Source: Flavobacteriales bacterium
GTDB taxonomy: Bacteria > Bacteroidota > Bacteroidia > Flavobacteriales_D > Crocinitomicaceae
Direction of reading: 5' to 3'
Assembly: GCA_009885545.1 (NCBI GenBank)
Contig: VFKM01000012.1
Span: 87,667-151,666, forward strand
Length of the DNA stretch: 64,000 nucleotides
Position numbers and translations under genes: made by a program. Below, one piece after another: positions 8,223-15,796 of the stretch (position 1 is its first letter; every line of letters begins with the position of its first letter). The notes beneath the pieces are model-generated. The model was not told the DNA's origin, ran no database searches, and saw only the letters and a list, made by a program, of their open reading frames with translations.

Positions 8223-8250
8223 AGTAGAATTTTAGTTGATTGATATTATC

Positions 8251-8289
8251 GAAAAAATTAAAAAGTGGTGGAACTTGACGCATTCCACC
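8251..8289 (-). terminator. Rho-independent terminator
   Basis: On the minus strand GGTGGAA-TGCGTCAAG-TTCCACC forms a 7-bp hairpin followed by ACTTTTTAATTTTTT. It would end transcription of the operon starting upstream at about 9-11 kb and separates it from the HD-hydrolase unit. Confidence 0.75.
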
Positions 8290-8509
8290 GGAGATCCAAA
8301 TACTATATAAAATAATTGATTTAGGAAAATATTACATAATATTAGGCAGCGCATCCATTGGTACCAATAGGTGATGGAATCCGATTGGCTTTAACCACAC
8401 TTTTCCTACAGTGCAAGGGACCAATTTCTCTGAATTGCTAGCAAATTTCCCCTTCAAGGATTCATGCAAACTGGTCAAAGACCTCAAAGGTATTAATTTC
8501 TGCTGTTGG
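8290..8509. other. Gene-poor stretch
   Basis: The track shows a 69 aa minus ORF (8332-8541), but it starts out of frame inside the 46 aa gene at 8510-8650 with no ribosome binding site, so I do not call it. A TTATTTTATATAGTATTT segment (minus) just upstream of the terminator could contain a -10 box. Nothing else is recognisable. Confidence 0.4.
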
Positions 8510-8650
8510 TTAATAAACCTCAAATTGTAATGGCTCTTCATTCAATTCTTGATAACTAGCCTCAGTATCTTTTATCCAATCAATTCGATGTTGCCCCAAC
8601 CATTCAATAAAAACTAAATCATTCAATAATTCTAGTTCATTATCTTCCAT
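8510..8650 (-). CDS. Small acidic protein, 46 aa (below track cutoff)
   Basis: Reading from ATG at 8650 gives MEDNELELLNDLVFIEWLGQ to ...NEEPLQFEVY and TAA. An AAAGGAAAAG binding site sits 6 bases before the ATG and only one base separates it from the stop of the upstream gene. Acidic and probably helical. Function unknown. Confidence 0.65.
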   Translation of the reverse strand: MEDNELELLNDLVFIEWLGQHRIDWIKDTEASYQELNEEPLQFEVY

Positions 8651-8651
8651 A

Positions 8652-8924
8652 TTATCTTTTCCTTTTTTTCATAAAAATAGGAATAAAAAATGAATCAGCT
8701 ACTGATACACTAACAATAACCTCACATCCTTCTGAGTTTTCAACTACTAAGGAAAATGAGTTTTCAACTATCTCAAAATTTGAACGAGTAACTTTTACAA
8801 TTTCCTCATTCTTTAGTTCTAAAGTAAGATGTTTTTTCTCAGCTTTAATGTTCGGATAACAGGGACAGTAGGGGATTTCTTTTGGAAGAAAAACTCTATA
8901 ATATGATCCGACCTTATATTCCAT
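8652..8924 (-). CDS. Hypothetical protein, 90 aa
   Basis: MEYKVGSYYRVFLPKEIPYC resembles the N-terminal strand of the GSLY/GDL family (KVGSYYRV), but the rest (beta-rich, KNEEIVKVTRSNFEIVENSF) differs and ends in KKRKR. Possibly a distant relative of that family; uncertain. Directly followed by the 46 aa gene. Confidence 0.55.
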   Translation of the reverse strand: MEYKVGSYYRVFLPKEIPYCPCYPNIKAEKKHLTLELKNEEIVKVTRSNFEIVENSFSLVVENSEGCEVIVSVSVADSFFIPIFMKKRKR

Positions 8925-8962
8925 AATACTATTATACTATGATATTATTAAAACTACATCTA

Positions 8963-9676
8963 TTATTGATCTGTATCATTAGGTTTTAAGGTTTGAACTA
9001 ATTTTTTTAAGTGTCCAAGAGCCTGGGAATACCTGTGTCTGTTAGCACTTCCTCTAGCAAAACAATTGCGAACTCTATCAAGACCAGAAAGAGTCCTTTC
9101 CAAATCCGCGACATGATCATCAGATCCAAACATTACTTCTTTTCCATCAATAAGAATTATTTGATCTTTGTTTTTCTTTTCTAAAAGCATTAACTCAAAA
9201 GCTTCTTGAAGTGGCGTTTGGGCTGGTGGAGCACTTTGAGGTTGTGGCTGACCTTGACTCATCGGAGGTTGCTGTGCTTGTGATGGTTGTGGCTGCTCCA
9301 TAACCTGTGGCTCTGATGCATTTGGAGAATTGATTACGACCTTCCCAATTTCAGTTAAGATCTTATCAAGATTTATTTTTATTTCACTTGAAAGACTTTT
9401 CCAGAGAGTAGTCATTCTTCCAAATACCTCTGGATCAGAAAATGACTTTCCTCCACGAATGACATTCAATCTATCAACCATGGATTCAACAGTCAATGGA
9501 GCTCCATCAACACCTATAGGAGCTCCAGTATCTCCTCCTAATGGTTGTGGTGCATCAACTGGTTGAGTTGCTGGTGGAACAGCAGCCGGTTGTGCTACTG
9601 GAGGCTGTGCAGCATCAGCTTCAACAATCATTTTGAATCCTTCAAAAAGACATAACGCAAGTACTTGAGATCTCAT
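8963..9676 (-). CDS. Pro/Gln-rich protein, probably virion-associated
   Basis: 237 aa. Two low-complexity segments (AQPPVAQPAAVPPATQP at about 22-38 and a Gln/Pro run at about 124-155) separate short ordered regions; the C-terminus is basic and helical (LERTLSGLDRVRNCFARGSA, YSQALGHLKKLV). The internal ATG at MIVEADAAQ is a possible start. The architecture resembles the proteins at 14197, 31955, 32601 and 62686; scaffold or internal virion roles are only a guess. Confidence 0.5.
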   Translation of the reverse strand: MRSQVLALCLFEGFKMIVEADAAQPPVAQPAAVPPATQPVDAPQPLGGDTGAPIGVDGAPLTVESMVDRLNVIRGGKSFSDPEVFGRMTTLWKSLSSEIKINLDKILTEIGKVVINSPNASEPQVMEQPQPSQAQQPPMSQGQPQPQSAPPAQTPLQEAFELMLLEKKNKDQIILIDGKEVMFGSDDHVADLERTLSGLDRVRNCFARGSANRHRYSQALGHLKKLVQTLKPNDTDQ

Positions 9677-9714
9677 TTATTACAAACTCCAATAATAAAT
9701 AGTCTTTAGTGCGG

Positions 9715-10149
9715 CTAGTACTCGGGACCAAGTTTTAGTTGCAGTTTTGCTAATTTACCTTCACCTATCGAAACATTAAAATCTATAATTCTCGCATTAA
9801 CAGTATTATCTATATTGGCAATTAATATCTTTGGAGAAATTTTTACAAGTTCTAAAGCTACTCTTTGTAATATGTCAAAAGAATAATCTCTTCTAAAAAA
9901 CTTATCTTCAACACGGGAAATTGAATAAGATGAAATTAAACCCATGAGTTCATAAGGAGTATTTTTTTCATCAAACACCAATGAGATTTTACAGCTTCTT
10001 GCATTCAGATTGGTTACTGAATATTGTGTTGGACTTGGTGGTTTCATATCTTCTATTATGGAAGTTGGATCAATTTCTATTTTAGCTTCTTCACTAATCA
10101 AAAAATCGCTTCCACCAGTGTTTATTATTTGCTCTTCTAAATTCATCAT
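9715..10149 (-). CDS. Hypothetical protein, 144 aa
   Basis: Starts MMNLEEQIINTGG, overlapping the upstream gene by 56 bases; a later start (MKPPSPTQYSV) would remove the overlap. Beta-rich (ARSCKISLVFDEK, KILIANIDNTVNARIIDFNV). Lies in the putative structural block. No family recognised. Confidence 0.55.
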   Translation of the reverse strand: MMNLEEQIINTGGSDFLISEEAKIEIDPTSIIEDMKPPSPTQYSVTNLNARSCKISLVFDEKNTPYELMGLISSYSISRVEDKFFRRDYSFDILQRVALELVKISPKILIANIDNTVNARIIDFNVSIGEGKLAKLQLKLGPEY

Positions 10150-10459
10150 ACTCTTCCTTGATATCTTTAGTTATTTTTTTTCCAATCTCTTCTATAGAAA
10201 AAAACAAATCTACCTCTAAGTGCAAAAGATCAATATATCTAATTTCCATAAAATATTCAGAGGAATAAGCATGATGGTTTCTAAGAAGATTTAAAATAAA
10301 TTCTTGAGCTGTATCATTTGTTTGAAATTCTAAAGATATAATCGAATGATGCTTGTCAACCGCCAAATACTGCTCACTAATAGTCCGTGAAGCAGAACCA
10401 GTTGCTGTCAACATATAATAATTTAATTCCTTTAATATTTTTTTTGAACTGGATAACAA
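10094..10459 (-). CDS. Hypothetical protein, 121 aa
   Basis: MLSSSKKILKELNYYMLTATG start; a beta-rich core (SIISLEFQTNDTAQEFILNL, MEIRYIDLLHLEVDLFF) and a basic tail (NNKHWWKRFFD). Located between the sigma-like gene and the 144 aa gene. No family recognised. Confidence 0.55.
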   Translation of the reverse strand: MLSSSKKILKELNYYMLTATGSASRTISEQYLAVDKHHSIISLEFQTNDTAQEFILNLLRNHHAYSSEYFMEIRYIDLLHLEVDLFFSIEEIGKKITKDIKEEYDEFRRANNKHWWKRFFD

Positions 10460-10474
10460 ATCTATTTGGTGGGA

Positions 10475-11446
10475 TTAATCTTCATCTGTCTCTGTTTTTT
10501 TAGTAGATCCAGGCGGTCTTCCTCTTTTTTTAACAAGACCCAAATCAACATCTCTTTTTTTCATATTTCTTGCAATAAAATCTTGAAATGTCATTAAAAC
10601 ACTGCTTTTTTTACTAAAATCTTTCAATACAAGAGATTCAACATGGCCAGTTTCTCCATCTGCTGCAAGCTCTGCAAGATGTTGAATAATAATTTTCTCG
10701 TTATCGGATGGTTCGACTGAACTTATTCTTTCAGCAACAAATAAATCACTAAAAATAGCAGCAGCAGAATCCCCATCTTCTCCACCCTCTGCATCCATTT
10801 CACCAACCTTTTGCAGTAATAGAACATACTTGTCCAGAGCTTCATCAATGATCTCAGCAAATTCTTCTGGGTCTTCATTGATATGTGCAACTCTTATCTT
10901 CAAAACTTCGCAAGCTTTTCTTACAATCTGTCTGGCCCCCTCAGTTGTGACGCCCAAAATAGCTGCAATTTCATGAAGAGGTACATCGCCGGACTTACCG
11001 CAACCATCATCTTCTTCATCGGTATTTTTTGTCGATGGTCTTCCGCGTTTTTTTGCTGTTACAACTTCTCCAGCATCCTTCGCAGCAGCAATTGCATCTA
11101 AATCATCATCTACTTCCGTTTCCGCAGAGCCTAATGATTTACTTATTTGGTTTCTTCTTAAAAATTGCTCGATATATTCAACTGGAGACAACTTAAATTC
11201 ATTTGAATTTTGTTCGATGTATTTTATAACCTCTCCGTCTGAAATCTCAGATGGAATATCTGTGGACGTAACTCGTTTAGAGCCCTCCCTTTTCATCCAT
11301 TTACCAAACTCTTTTTTTTCATCTTCACTAAATGAATCTAAAAGTTCATCATACTTTGCTTCATTAAGATGCTTTTTGACTTCTTTACTTACCATCTCTT
11401 GAATTTTGGTTCTAAGTTTTGGATCAATCACAATATTCATATTCAT
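10475..11446 (-). CDS. Sigma-region-4-like regulator with two AT-hooks
   Basis: 323 aa. The central PLHEIAAILGVTTEGARQIV followed by RKACEVLK (about residues 152-180) matches the helix-turn-helix of sigma-70 region 4 (LxEIxxxLGVTxExVRQIxxxAxxxL). Two AT-hook cores, KKRGRPSTK (about 132-140) and KKRGRPPGS near the C-terminus, would bind the minor groove of AT-rich DNA. The flanks are acidic. No region 2 was seen, so it is not a complete sigma factor; it may direct late transcription or organise DNA (inference). Confidence 0.6.
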   Translation of the reverse strand: MNMNIVIDPKLRTKIQEMVSKEVKKHLNEAKYDELLDSFSEDEKKEFGKWMKREGSKRVTSTDIPSEISDGEVIKYIEQNSNEFKLSPVEYIEQFLRRNQISKSLGSAETEVDDDLDAIAAAKDAGEVVTAKKRGRPSTKNTDEEDDGCGKSGDVPLHEIAAILGVTTEGARQIVRKACEVLKIRVAHINEDPEEFAEIIDEALDKYVLLLQKVGEMDAEGGEDGDSAAAIFSDLFVAERISSVEPSDNEKIIIQHLAELAADGETGHVESLVLKDFSKKSSVLMTFQDFIARNMKKRDVDLGLVKKRGRPPGSTKKTETDED

Positions 11447-11556
11447 ATTTTGTTCCCTGAAGATTACCCGATTTCTGGACGATTATCAACTAAATTCTCT
11501 TGATTATAATTTAGAAACATAATTCGCAAACTAGCCTATTATCATTAAGTAGGATT

Positions 11557-11724
11557 ATGCAGATGAAATTATTAATAGAAAAACAACATAAAGAACTCAG
11601 CGGAGTATACAAGATCACAAACATAGATAACAACAAATTCTACATCGGATCAACTATAAATTTTAAATCAAGATTTCTTCATCATAAAAAATTATTAGAG
11701 AAAAGTCAACATTATAATGATTAA
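11557..11724 (+). pseudogene. GIY-YIG endonuclease N-terminal fragment
   Basis: A 55-codon ORF, below the track cutoff, on the strand opposite its neighbours: MQMKLLIEKQHKELSGVYKI then FYIGSTINFKSRFLHHKKLL. It holds the GVYKI/FYIGS strands and the conserved Arg of the GIY-YIG nuclease fold, but stops (TAA) before the catalytic Glu/Asn part; a full domain is about 90 residues. TAGGA lies 4 bases before the ATG. Probably the remnant of a homing endonuclease. Confidence 0.65.
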
Positions 11725-11738
11725 TGGAAAAAGAAAAT

Positions 11739-12014
11739 CTACGACTGGGTGGAAGATGCTGAGTCAGAAGGAGGTTGCAAATCTGGAGTCTTTGAATCCT
11801 TAGAAGCAGCTTCTGTGTTCCTTCTTCCATAATATAGCGCCAGGAGCGGCGCTAGATACAAGGAAGCCTCACTTCCACTGAATGCTCTAATATCTACGTG
11901 ACCAATTTTGGCAACTATTGAAACCAATAACCATAATGAAACAATTGAAAATCCTATTGCGACCATTGTGAATGAAAAGGATTTTTTTCCATCCGAGTTT
12001 TTTAACATAAACAT
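11739..12014 (-). CDS. Small two-TM membrane protein
   Basis: 91 aa with hydrophobic segments FTMVAIGFSIVSLWLLVSIVA and ASLYLAPLLALYYG, and a polar C-terminus (SKTPDLQPPSDSASSTQS). It is followed by a GIY-YIG remnant on the other strand. The size and topology (TM, short loop, TM, tail) would fit a holin or accessory membrane protein near the spanin-like genes, but this is only inference. Confidence 0.55.
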   Translation of the reverse strand: MFMLKNSDGKKSFSFTMVAIGFSIVSLWLLVSIVAKIGHVDIRAFSGSEASLYLAPLLALYYGRRNTEAASKDSKTPDLQPPSDSASSTQS

Positions 12015-12060
12015 ATCTGTTTCCTTCTAACTTTAACTAGAAGGAAACAGAATGATTTCT

Positions 12061-12528
12061 TCAAGAATGAATTCTCTTTTCTGATTTTTTCCACCCTCTA
12101 TGAGATTTTAATTTACCTGAAAGTAATCTGCATACACTTGAGGCTGTAAGATTGTGATCTTTACAAAATCTGCGTATATTTCCTATCTTATATCTCCTAT
12201 TATGTGGAGATAGTACGAAACCACAAATACGTTCATTAGGTTGGTTTACAGGAAGTTTCCAGCCTCTATGAGATTTTAATTTACCAGAAAACAATTCCCA
12301 AATTCCAGAAGTTCTTAAATTGTGGGTTTCACAAAATTTTAAAAGATTTTTTACTCTATAAATCATTCCATCTGGAGCTACTATTTTACCAAATACTTTT
12401 CCTTTTCGTCTTTCCTTTTTATGTTTTACTTTCTTGTATTTGTATATTCTCTTCTTTTTTGGAGGTTTTAATATTTTGAATGAATAGTTCACAATAACAT
12501 TGTAGAATATTTTAGTAAATTTATTCAT
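12061..12528 (-). CDS. DNA-binding repeat protein related to homing-endonuclease modules
   Basis: 155 aa; a very basic N-terminus (KKKRIYKYKKVKHKKERRKG) then two copies of a 40-residue repeat: GMIYRVKNLLKFCETHNLRT...GKLKSHRGWK and RRYKIGNIRRFCKDHNLTAS...GKLKSHRGWK. Repeats with an xFCxxHNL helix and a GKxxSHRGW end are DNA-recognition modules found attached to phage homing nucleases. No nuclease domain is attached here. Together with the nearby GIY-YIG remnant it may be a broken-up mobile nuclease. Confidence 0.6.
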   Translation of the reverse strand: MNKFTKIFYNVIVNYSFKILKPPKKKRIYKYKKVKHKKERRKGKVFGKIVAPDGMIYRVKNLLKFCETHNLRTSGIWELFSGKLKSHRGWKLPVNQPNERICGFVLSPHNRRYKIGNIRRFCKDHNLTASSVCRLLSGKLKSHRGWKKSEKRIHS

Positions 12529-12560
12529 TTCCTGAGAAATGCTATCGAAATCATTATGAT

Positions 12561-13274
12561 CTAAATGAATTTTGAATACATAATTTGGTGCTTTATTTTT
12601 TGTATGAAGTACAAAACGTACTCCAGGAAATTTTTTAATGAATTCTTTTCTTTTTTCCCAAAGAAAAAGTTTAGGAGCATAATGATTAGAAATAATCTTC
12701 CAATGCCGACATATATCAATAAACTAGTCAGAAGCCCTAAAGCAAATCCTCCAACACCTAAACCAACATATAACCAAGGACTAGTTGGAGTATTAATCCT
12801 CGTCAAGTTATAAACTTGATTTAACTCTGCTTCCTGAGTTCTTAATCTCAGAAGATATGTTTCTGTTAAAGTATTAATTGTCGTTTGCAAAAGAGCAATA
12901 TCTGCTATTGATCTAGCTGCCATTCTATCAAGATCAGCTTGACTATTAATCCTACATTGTTCCCTTTGACCCCTGAATTCTACCTCTACTCTTGCAACTG
13001 CTGGTCCATTGAATAATACACCAGCAAATGGTGCTGGTTGCCCAGATCTAAGTGGAGCTATAATTTCTCCAGCATCATCAGAAAATCTTACAGATGCATC
13101 GGAAACAGATGGTAAGATTACTCTATATGCAGATAGGTCAACATCAGGTACTATTAAGGAAGCATCAGAGTAGTTGTTTGGTGTTCTATGTGGAAGACGT
13201 TGCAGACTAGAGCATGATAAAATATTTAATATTAACAGTATTAAAAATATTGCTTTAAATGGTTTATTATTCAT
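12561..13274 (-). CDS. Lipoprotein with C-terminal TM: candidate spanin
   Basis: I use the internal start MNNKPFKAIFLILLILNILS-C. The lipobox LNILS-C is at about residue 21. A roughly 140-residue periplasmic region includes a helical stretch (LLQTTINTLTETYLLRLRTQ), followed by TM segments (WLYVGLGVGGFALGLLTSLLIYVG, LFLIIMLLNFFF) and a basic cytoplasmic tail. An outer-membrane lipid anchor plus a C-terminal TM is the design of unimolecular spanins, which fuse the two membranes in Gram-negative lysis. The gene lies 7 bases after the coiled-coil TM gene below. Confidence 0.55.
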   Translation of the reverse strand: MNNKPFKAIFLILLILNILSCSSLQRLPHRTPNNYSDASLIVPDVDLSAYRVILPSVSDASVRFSDDAGEIIAPLRSGQPAPFAGVLFNGPAVARVEVEFRGQREQCRINSQADLDRMAARSIADIALLQTTINTLTETYLLRLRTQEAELNQVYNLTRINTPTSPWLYVGLGVGGFALGLLTSLLIYVGIGRLFLIIMLLNFFFGKKEKNSLKNFLEYVLYFIQKIKHQIMYSKFI

Positions 13275-13281
13275 AAAATTA

Positions 13282-13719
13282 TTAGTTAATATTTGTGTTA
13301 TTAGAGGGTAAAACTTGAAAACCAAAAAGTGAATTAACTCTGGCTGCCATTAACTCTGGATTGTTGTTTGTTTCTGCAATAATATCTCTTAGCTCTTGTT
13401 TTTTTATTTTTGAAAGATTATCCAAAGCTTCTGAATGAGTCTGATTTATTCTTACAATTGTAGCTCTATATTCACTTTCAATTCTTACTCGTTCCGCTAC
13501 ATCATTTGCATGAATTCTGTTTAGCTGTTCTATCTCTTGTCTGTGTCTTAAACTGATTGTTTCTCTTTCCTCTGTTAGTTGCTCAAGAAGCTCAGCTTTA
13601 TTTTTTGCAAATAGTATAATCCAAATTGAGACACCTCCAAAAACGACTACCCACCAATAGTTTTTAATATAAGATGCAATGATTAATAAATGTTTTTTTA
13701 TTGTTTGTAATGTATTCAT
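13282..13719 (-). CDS. TM plus coiled-coil protein, i-spanin-like
   Basis: 145 aa: an N-terminal TM (WWVVVFGGVSIWIILFA) followed by a long heptad-like region (LLEQLTEERETISLRHRQEI onwards) and a short tail. A single inner-membrane anchor and periplasmic coiled coil are typical of i-spanins (Rz-like). Its immediate lipoprotein neighbour would be the partner. Assignment is by architecture only. Confidence 0.5.
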   Translation of the reverse strand: MNTLQTIKKHLLIIASYIKNYWWVVVFGGVSIWIILFAKNKAELLEQLTEERETISLRHRQEIEQLNRIHANDVAERVRIESEYRATIVRINQTHSEALDNLSKIKKQELRDIIAETNNNPELMAARVNSLFGFQVLPSNNTNIN

Positions 13720-13723
13720 AGGT

Positions 13724-14167
13724 TCAGTTAAGATTTAATTTTTTATTTGGCGTGACATGACCTGGAGTTTTGAATAATTCTTCTTCAAAATCTAGATTTT
13801 CATCTTCCTCGTGGTTATGATCACAAGGTTCCTCTATTTTTTCATCATCTTCATCATCTGTCTCACATTGATGTTCAAGGCTTCCATCCATAATAGAAGC
13901 CATATATGATGATATCTCTTGTTGTATTTTTATATTATTATTAATGTCTTCTAGTCTTTTAACTACTAAAAACATTACATCCTCTAATGATTTGATTCTG
14001 CGAGACAGAGCAGAAAGTTCTGTTCCTTTCATTTTTTCTGTTACTTCCTTAAAAAGTTTTTCATTTTCATCAGTTGGCATCGTAATCAATTCCTCTCCTT
14101 TTTCCGTATCCATGTTAAAATCTGTCATGTCCTTTAACCAATCCAAAGTTTTTTTTAATTTTAACAT
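13724..14167 (-). CDS. Acidic coiled-coil protein
   Basis: 147 aa; a helical N-terminal two-thirds (ALSRRIKSLEDVMFLVVKRLEDINNNIKIQ) and a highly acidic tail (ETDDEDDEKIEEPCDHNHEEDENLD). Four bases upstream of the i-spanin-like gene. Function unknown. Confidence 0.5.
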   Translation of the reverse strand: MLKLKKTLDWLKDMTDFNMDTEKGEELITMPTDENEKLFKEVTEKMKGTELSALSRRIKSLEDVMFLVVKRLEDINNNIKIQQEISSYMASIMDGSLEHQCETDDEDDEKIEEPCDHNHEEDENLDFEEELFKTPGHVTPNKKLNLN

Positions 14168-14196
14168 ATTATGAATTCCTTCTTTCTAAAACATAT

Positions 14197-14934
14197 TCAA
14201 CTACCCGAAGGTCCATCTGCTGCTGCTCCATCTGCAATTGGAGCTGATCCATAATCCCTGCTCTTGTCTTCTTTGTCTCTTGCACTTATACCATATTGCA
14301 AATCAAGTTTTGTCATTAGTTCTCTTGCAACAGTGTTGTTATAGTTTTTTGCAATATAGGTTTGTGCTCTTCTCAATATGGTTGTTTTTGGATCTAATAA
14401 AGTATCAATATTCATTATAAGCCTTGCTGTTAATGAAGCAAATGTATTAATATCAATTTTTGGTGTAGGAATCTCAGGCGCATCTGTAGCTTCTCCGCCA
14501 GCCCCCGGAGGAGCTCCCATATCTGGCATGCCCGAATCTGCTCCGCCTGGATCTGGGGCTCCTGCTGCGCCTCCTACGGGATCTGGTGGGGCTCCTGCTG
14601 CCATAGGATCGTCTGCTTCGAATAAAAATGTTTTCAGATTTTTAAAGGCTTTATAAAACTCTTCTTGAACCATCATTGGCTCACTTGATAATTCTCTCCC
14701 AAGAAGCGAGGCTTCCTTTTCATATTGAATGAATAAACTATCAACTTTTTGATCAAGAGAAATTCCTTGAGGTTGTTCAGTTGTTTGCGGAGAAATAACC
14801 TGTATAGGTTCAAAAACAGTTTCTTGTTCAAAAAGTTTTATTTTTGTAAAATTTCCAAGCCAAGGATTCTTTTGTTTATATTCTTCATTTACCCAACTCA
14901 TAACTTTTATTCTTGGTTTATTTTTCATTTTCAT
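14197..14934 (-). CDS. Gly/Pro/Ala-rich protein, probably virion-associated
   Basis: 245 aa. The first 100 residues are ordered and end FLFEADDP; then comes a low-complexity linker (AAGAPPDPVGGAAGAPDPGG), then a helical region (FASLTARLIMNIDTLLDPKT, TYIAKNYNNTVARELMTKL) and a second Gly/Ala tail. The 'xADDP...GAPPDPGG' linker strongly resembles that of the protein at 62686, so the two are probably related. Its ATG overlaps the stop of the SOD-like gene by four bases. Confidence 0.55.
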   Translation of the reverse strand: MKMKNKPRIKVMSWVNEEYKQKNPWLGNFTKIKLFEQETVFEPIQVISPQTTEQPQGISLDQKVDSLFIQYEKEASLLGRELSSEPMMVQEEFYKAFKNLKTFLFEADDPMAAGAPPDPVGGAAGAPDPGGADSGMPDMGAPPGAGGEATDAPEIPTPKIDINTFASLTARLIMNIDTLLDPKTTILRRAQTYIAKNYNNTVARELMTKLDLQYGISARDKEDKSRDYGSAPIADGAAADGPSGS

Positions 14935-15758
14935 ACCAACTGCTTTGAAACGATTCTATCTTGTCCAATCGGAGGCTCTCTAGATGGCATAAGTGCTATT
15001 GTTTTTGGTTCGACAGCAGCACTTACTGGTTCTATCATAAAGAGTTTATTAAGGTTACACATTTCAGCAATAATCATTCTTGCCTCAACAACTGCCCAAT
15101 TAATCTCTAACATCATTGCATTGATATAGTTTCTTCTGTCTCCTGGATAATCTTTAAACCATGCATGGTGATGCATGTCCAAAACTAATACTGGAATCCC
15201 CATCATTGGAACATTGGTTGTATGTGATTCTAAAAAGGTATTAAAATATTTTTGTTTAAAAGGATCAAAATATAACAAAACCCATCCTTCTCTTGCACTC
15301 ATAGCAGAAGCAATGAAATCTAGTTGCCATTTATCAAAGTTGCCCCATTCTTTGGCAATTCTAAGAAAAGGAACTGAATCCATTCTTATCTCAGAATGAA
15401 GATCTGAGATGTTTGTGAAGTAAAGTTCATGCAACTTCACCCCATTCAGATTATATTGTTCATCAAGCTTGAGATTTCTATAATCTGAGTTTGATGAATT
15501 TTCAATTCCTGCTTTATCCATTGCATCAATTCTAGAAGAAATTTTATTATGTGAATCAATATGATTTTTATATTGACCAAAATGAAGTTCCTTTGTAATA
15601 CCAGAAAGATATTCTGTTTTTAGATTGAATGCTCTTGGAGAAAGAATAGTTGCAACTTCATTTAATGCTTTTATTGCTCCTTCTCTAATAGAGCCAATAA
15701 TTGGCTTTAATTGTGAGCGGATATGTTGTGCTGTTTTGGTATCTAGTTTTAATTCCAT
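14931..15758 (-). CDS. Fe/Mn superoxide dismutase-like protein
   Basis: 275 aa. The C-terminal half has the SOD signature layout: IASAMSAREGWVLLYFDP (cf. the GSGW strand) and VLVLDMHHHAWFKDYPGDRR (DxWEHAYY-type motif supplying Asp and His ligands), with KLHELYFTNI upstream in place of the second-helix His motif. The N-terminal 45 residues are extra. Some canonical surrounding residues differ, so catalytic activity is uncertain. The neighbourhood of structural-looking genes suggests it may be packaged in the virion. Confidence 0.6.
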   Translation of the reverse strand: MELKLDTKTAQHIRSQLKPIIGSIREGAIKALNEVATILSPRAFNLKTEYLSGITKELHFGQYKNHIDSHNKISSRIDAMDKAGIENSSNSDYRNLKLDEQYNLNGVKLHELYFTNISDLHSEIRMDSVPFLRIAKEWGNFDKWQLDFIASAMSAREGWVLLYFDPFKQKYFNTFLESHTTNVPMMGIPVLVLDMHHHAWFKDYPGDRRNYINAMMLEINWAVVEARMIIAEMCNLNKLFMIEPVSAAVEPKTIALMPSREPPIGQDRIVSKQLV

Positions 15759-15796
15759 AAGACCTTGTTATGTTTAAATATTAATGTTCGAAACAG

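Noticed and set aside
8332-8541. 69 aa minus ORF from the track
   Set aside because: Out-of-frame start inside the 46 aa gene, no ribosome binding site and no recognisable sequence.
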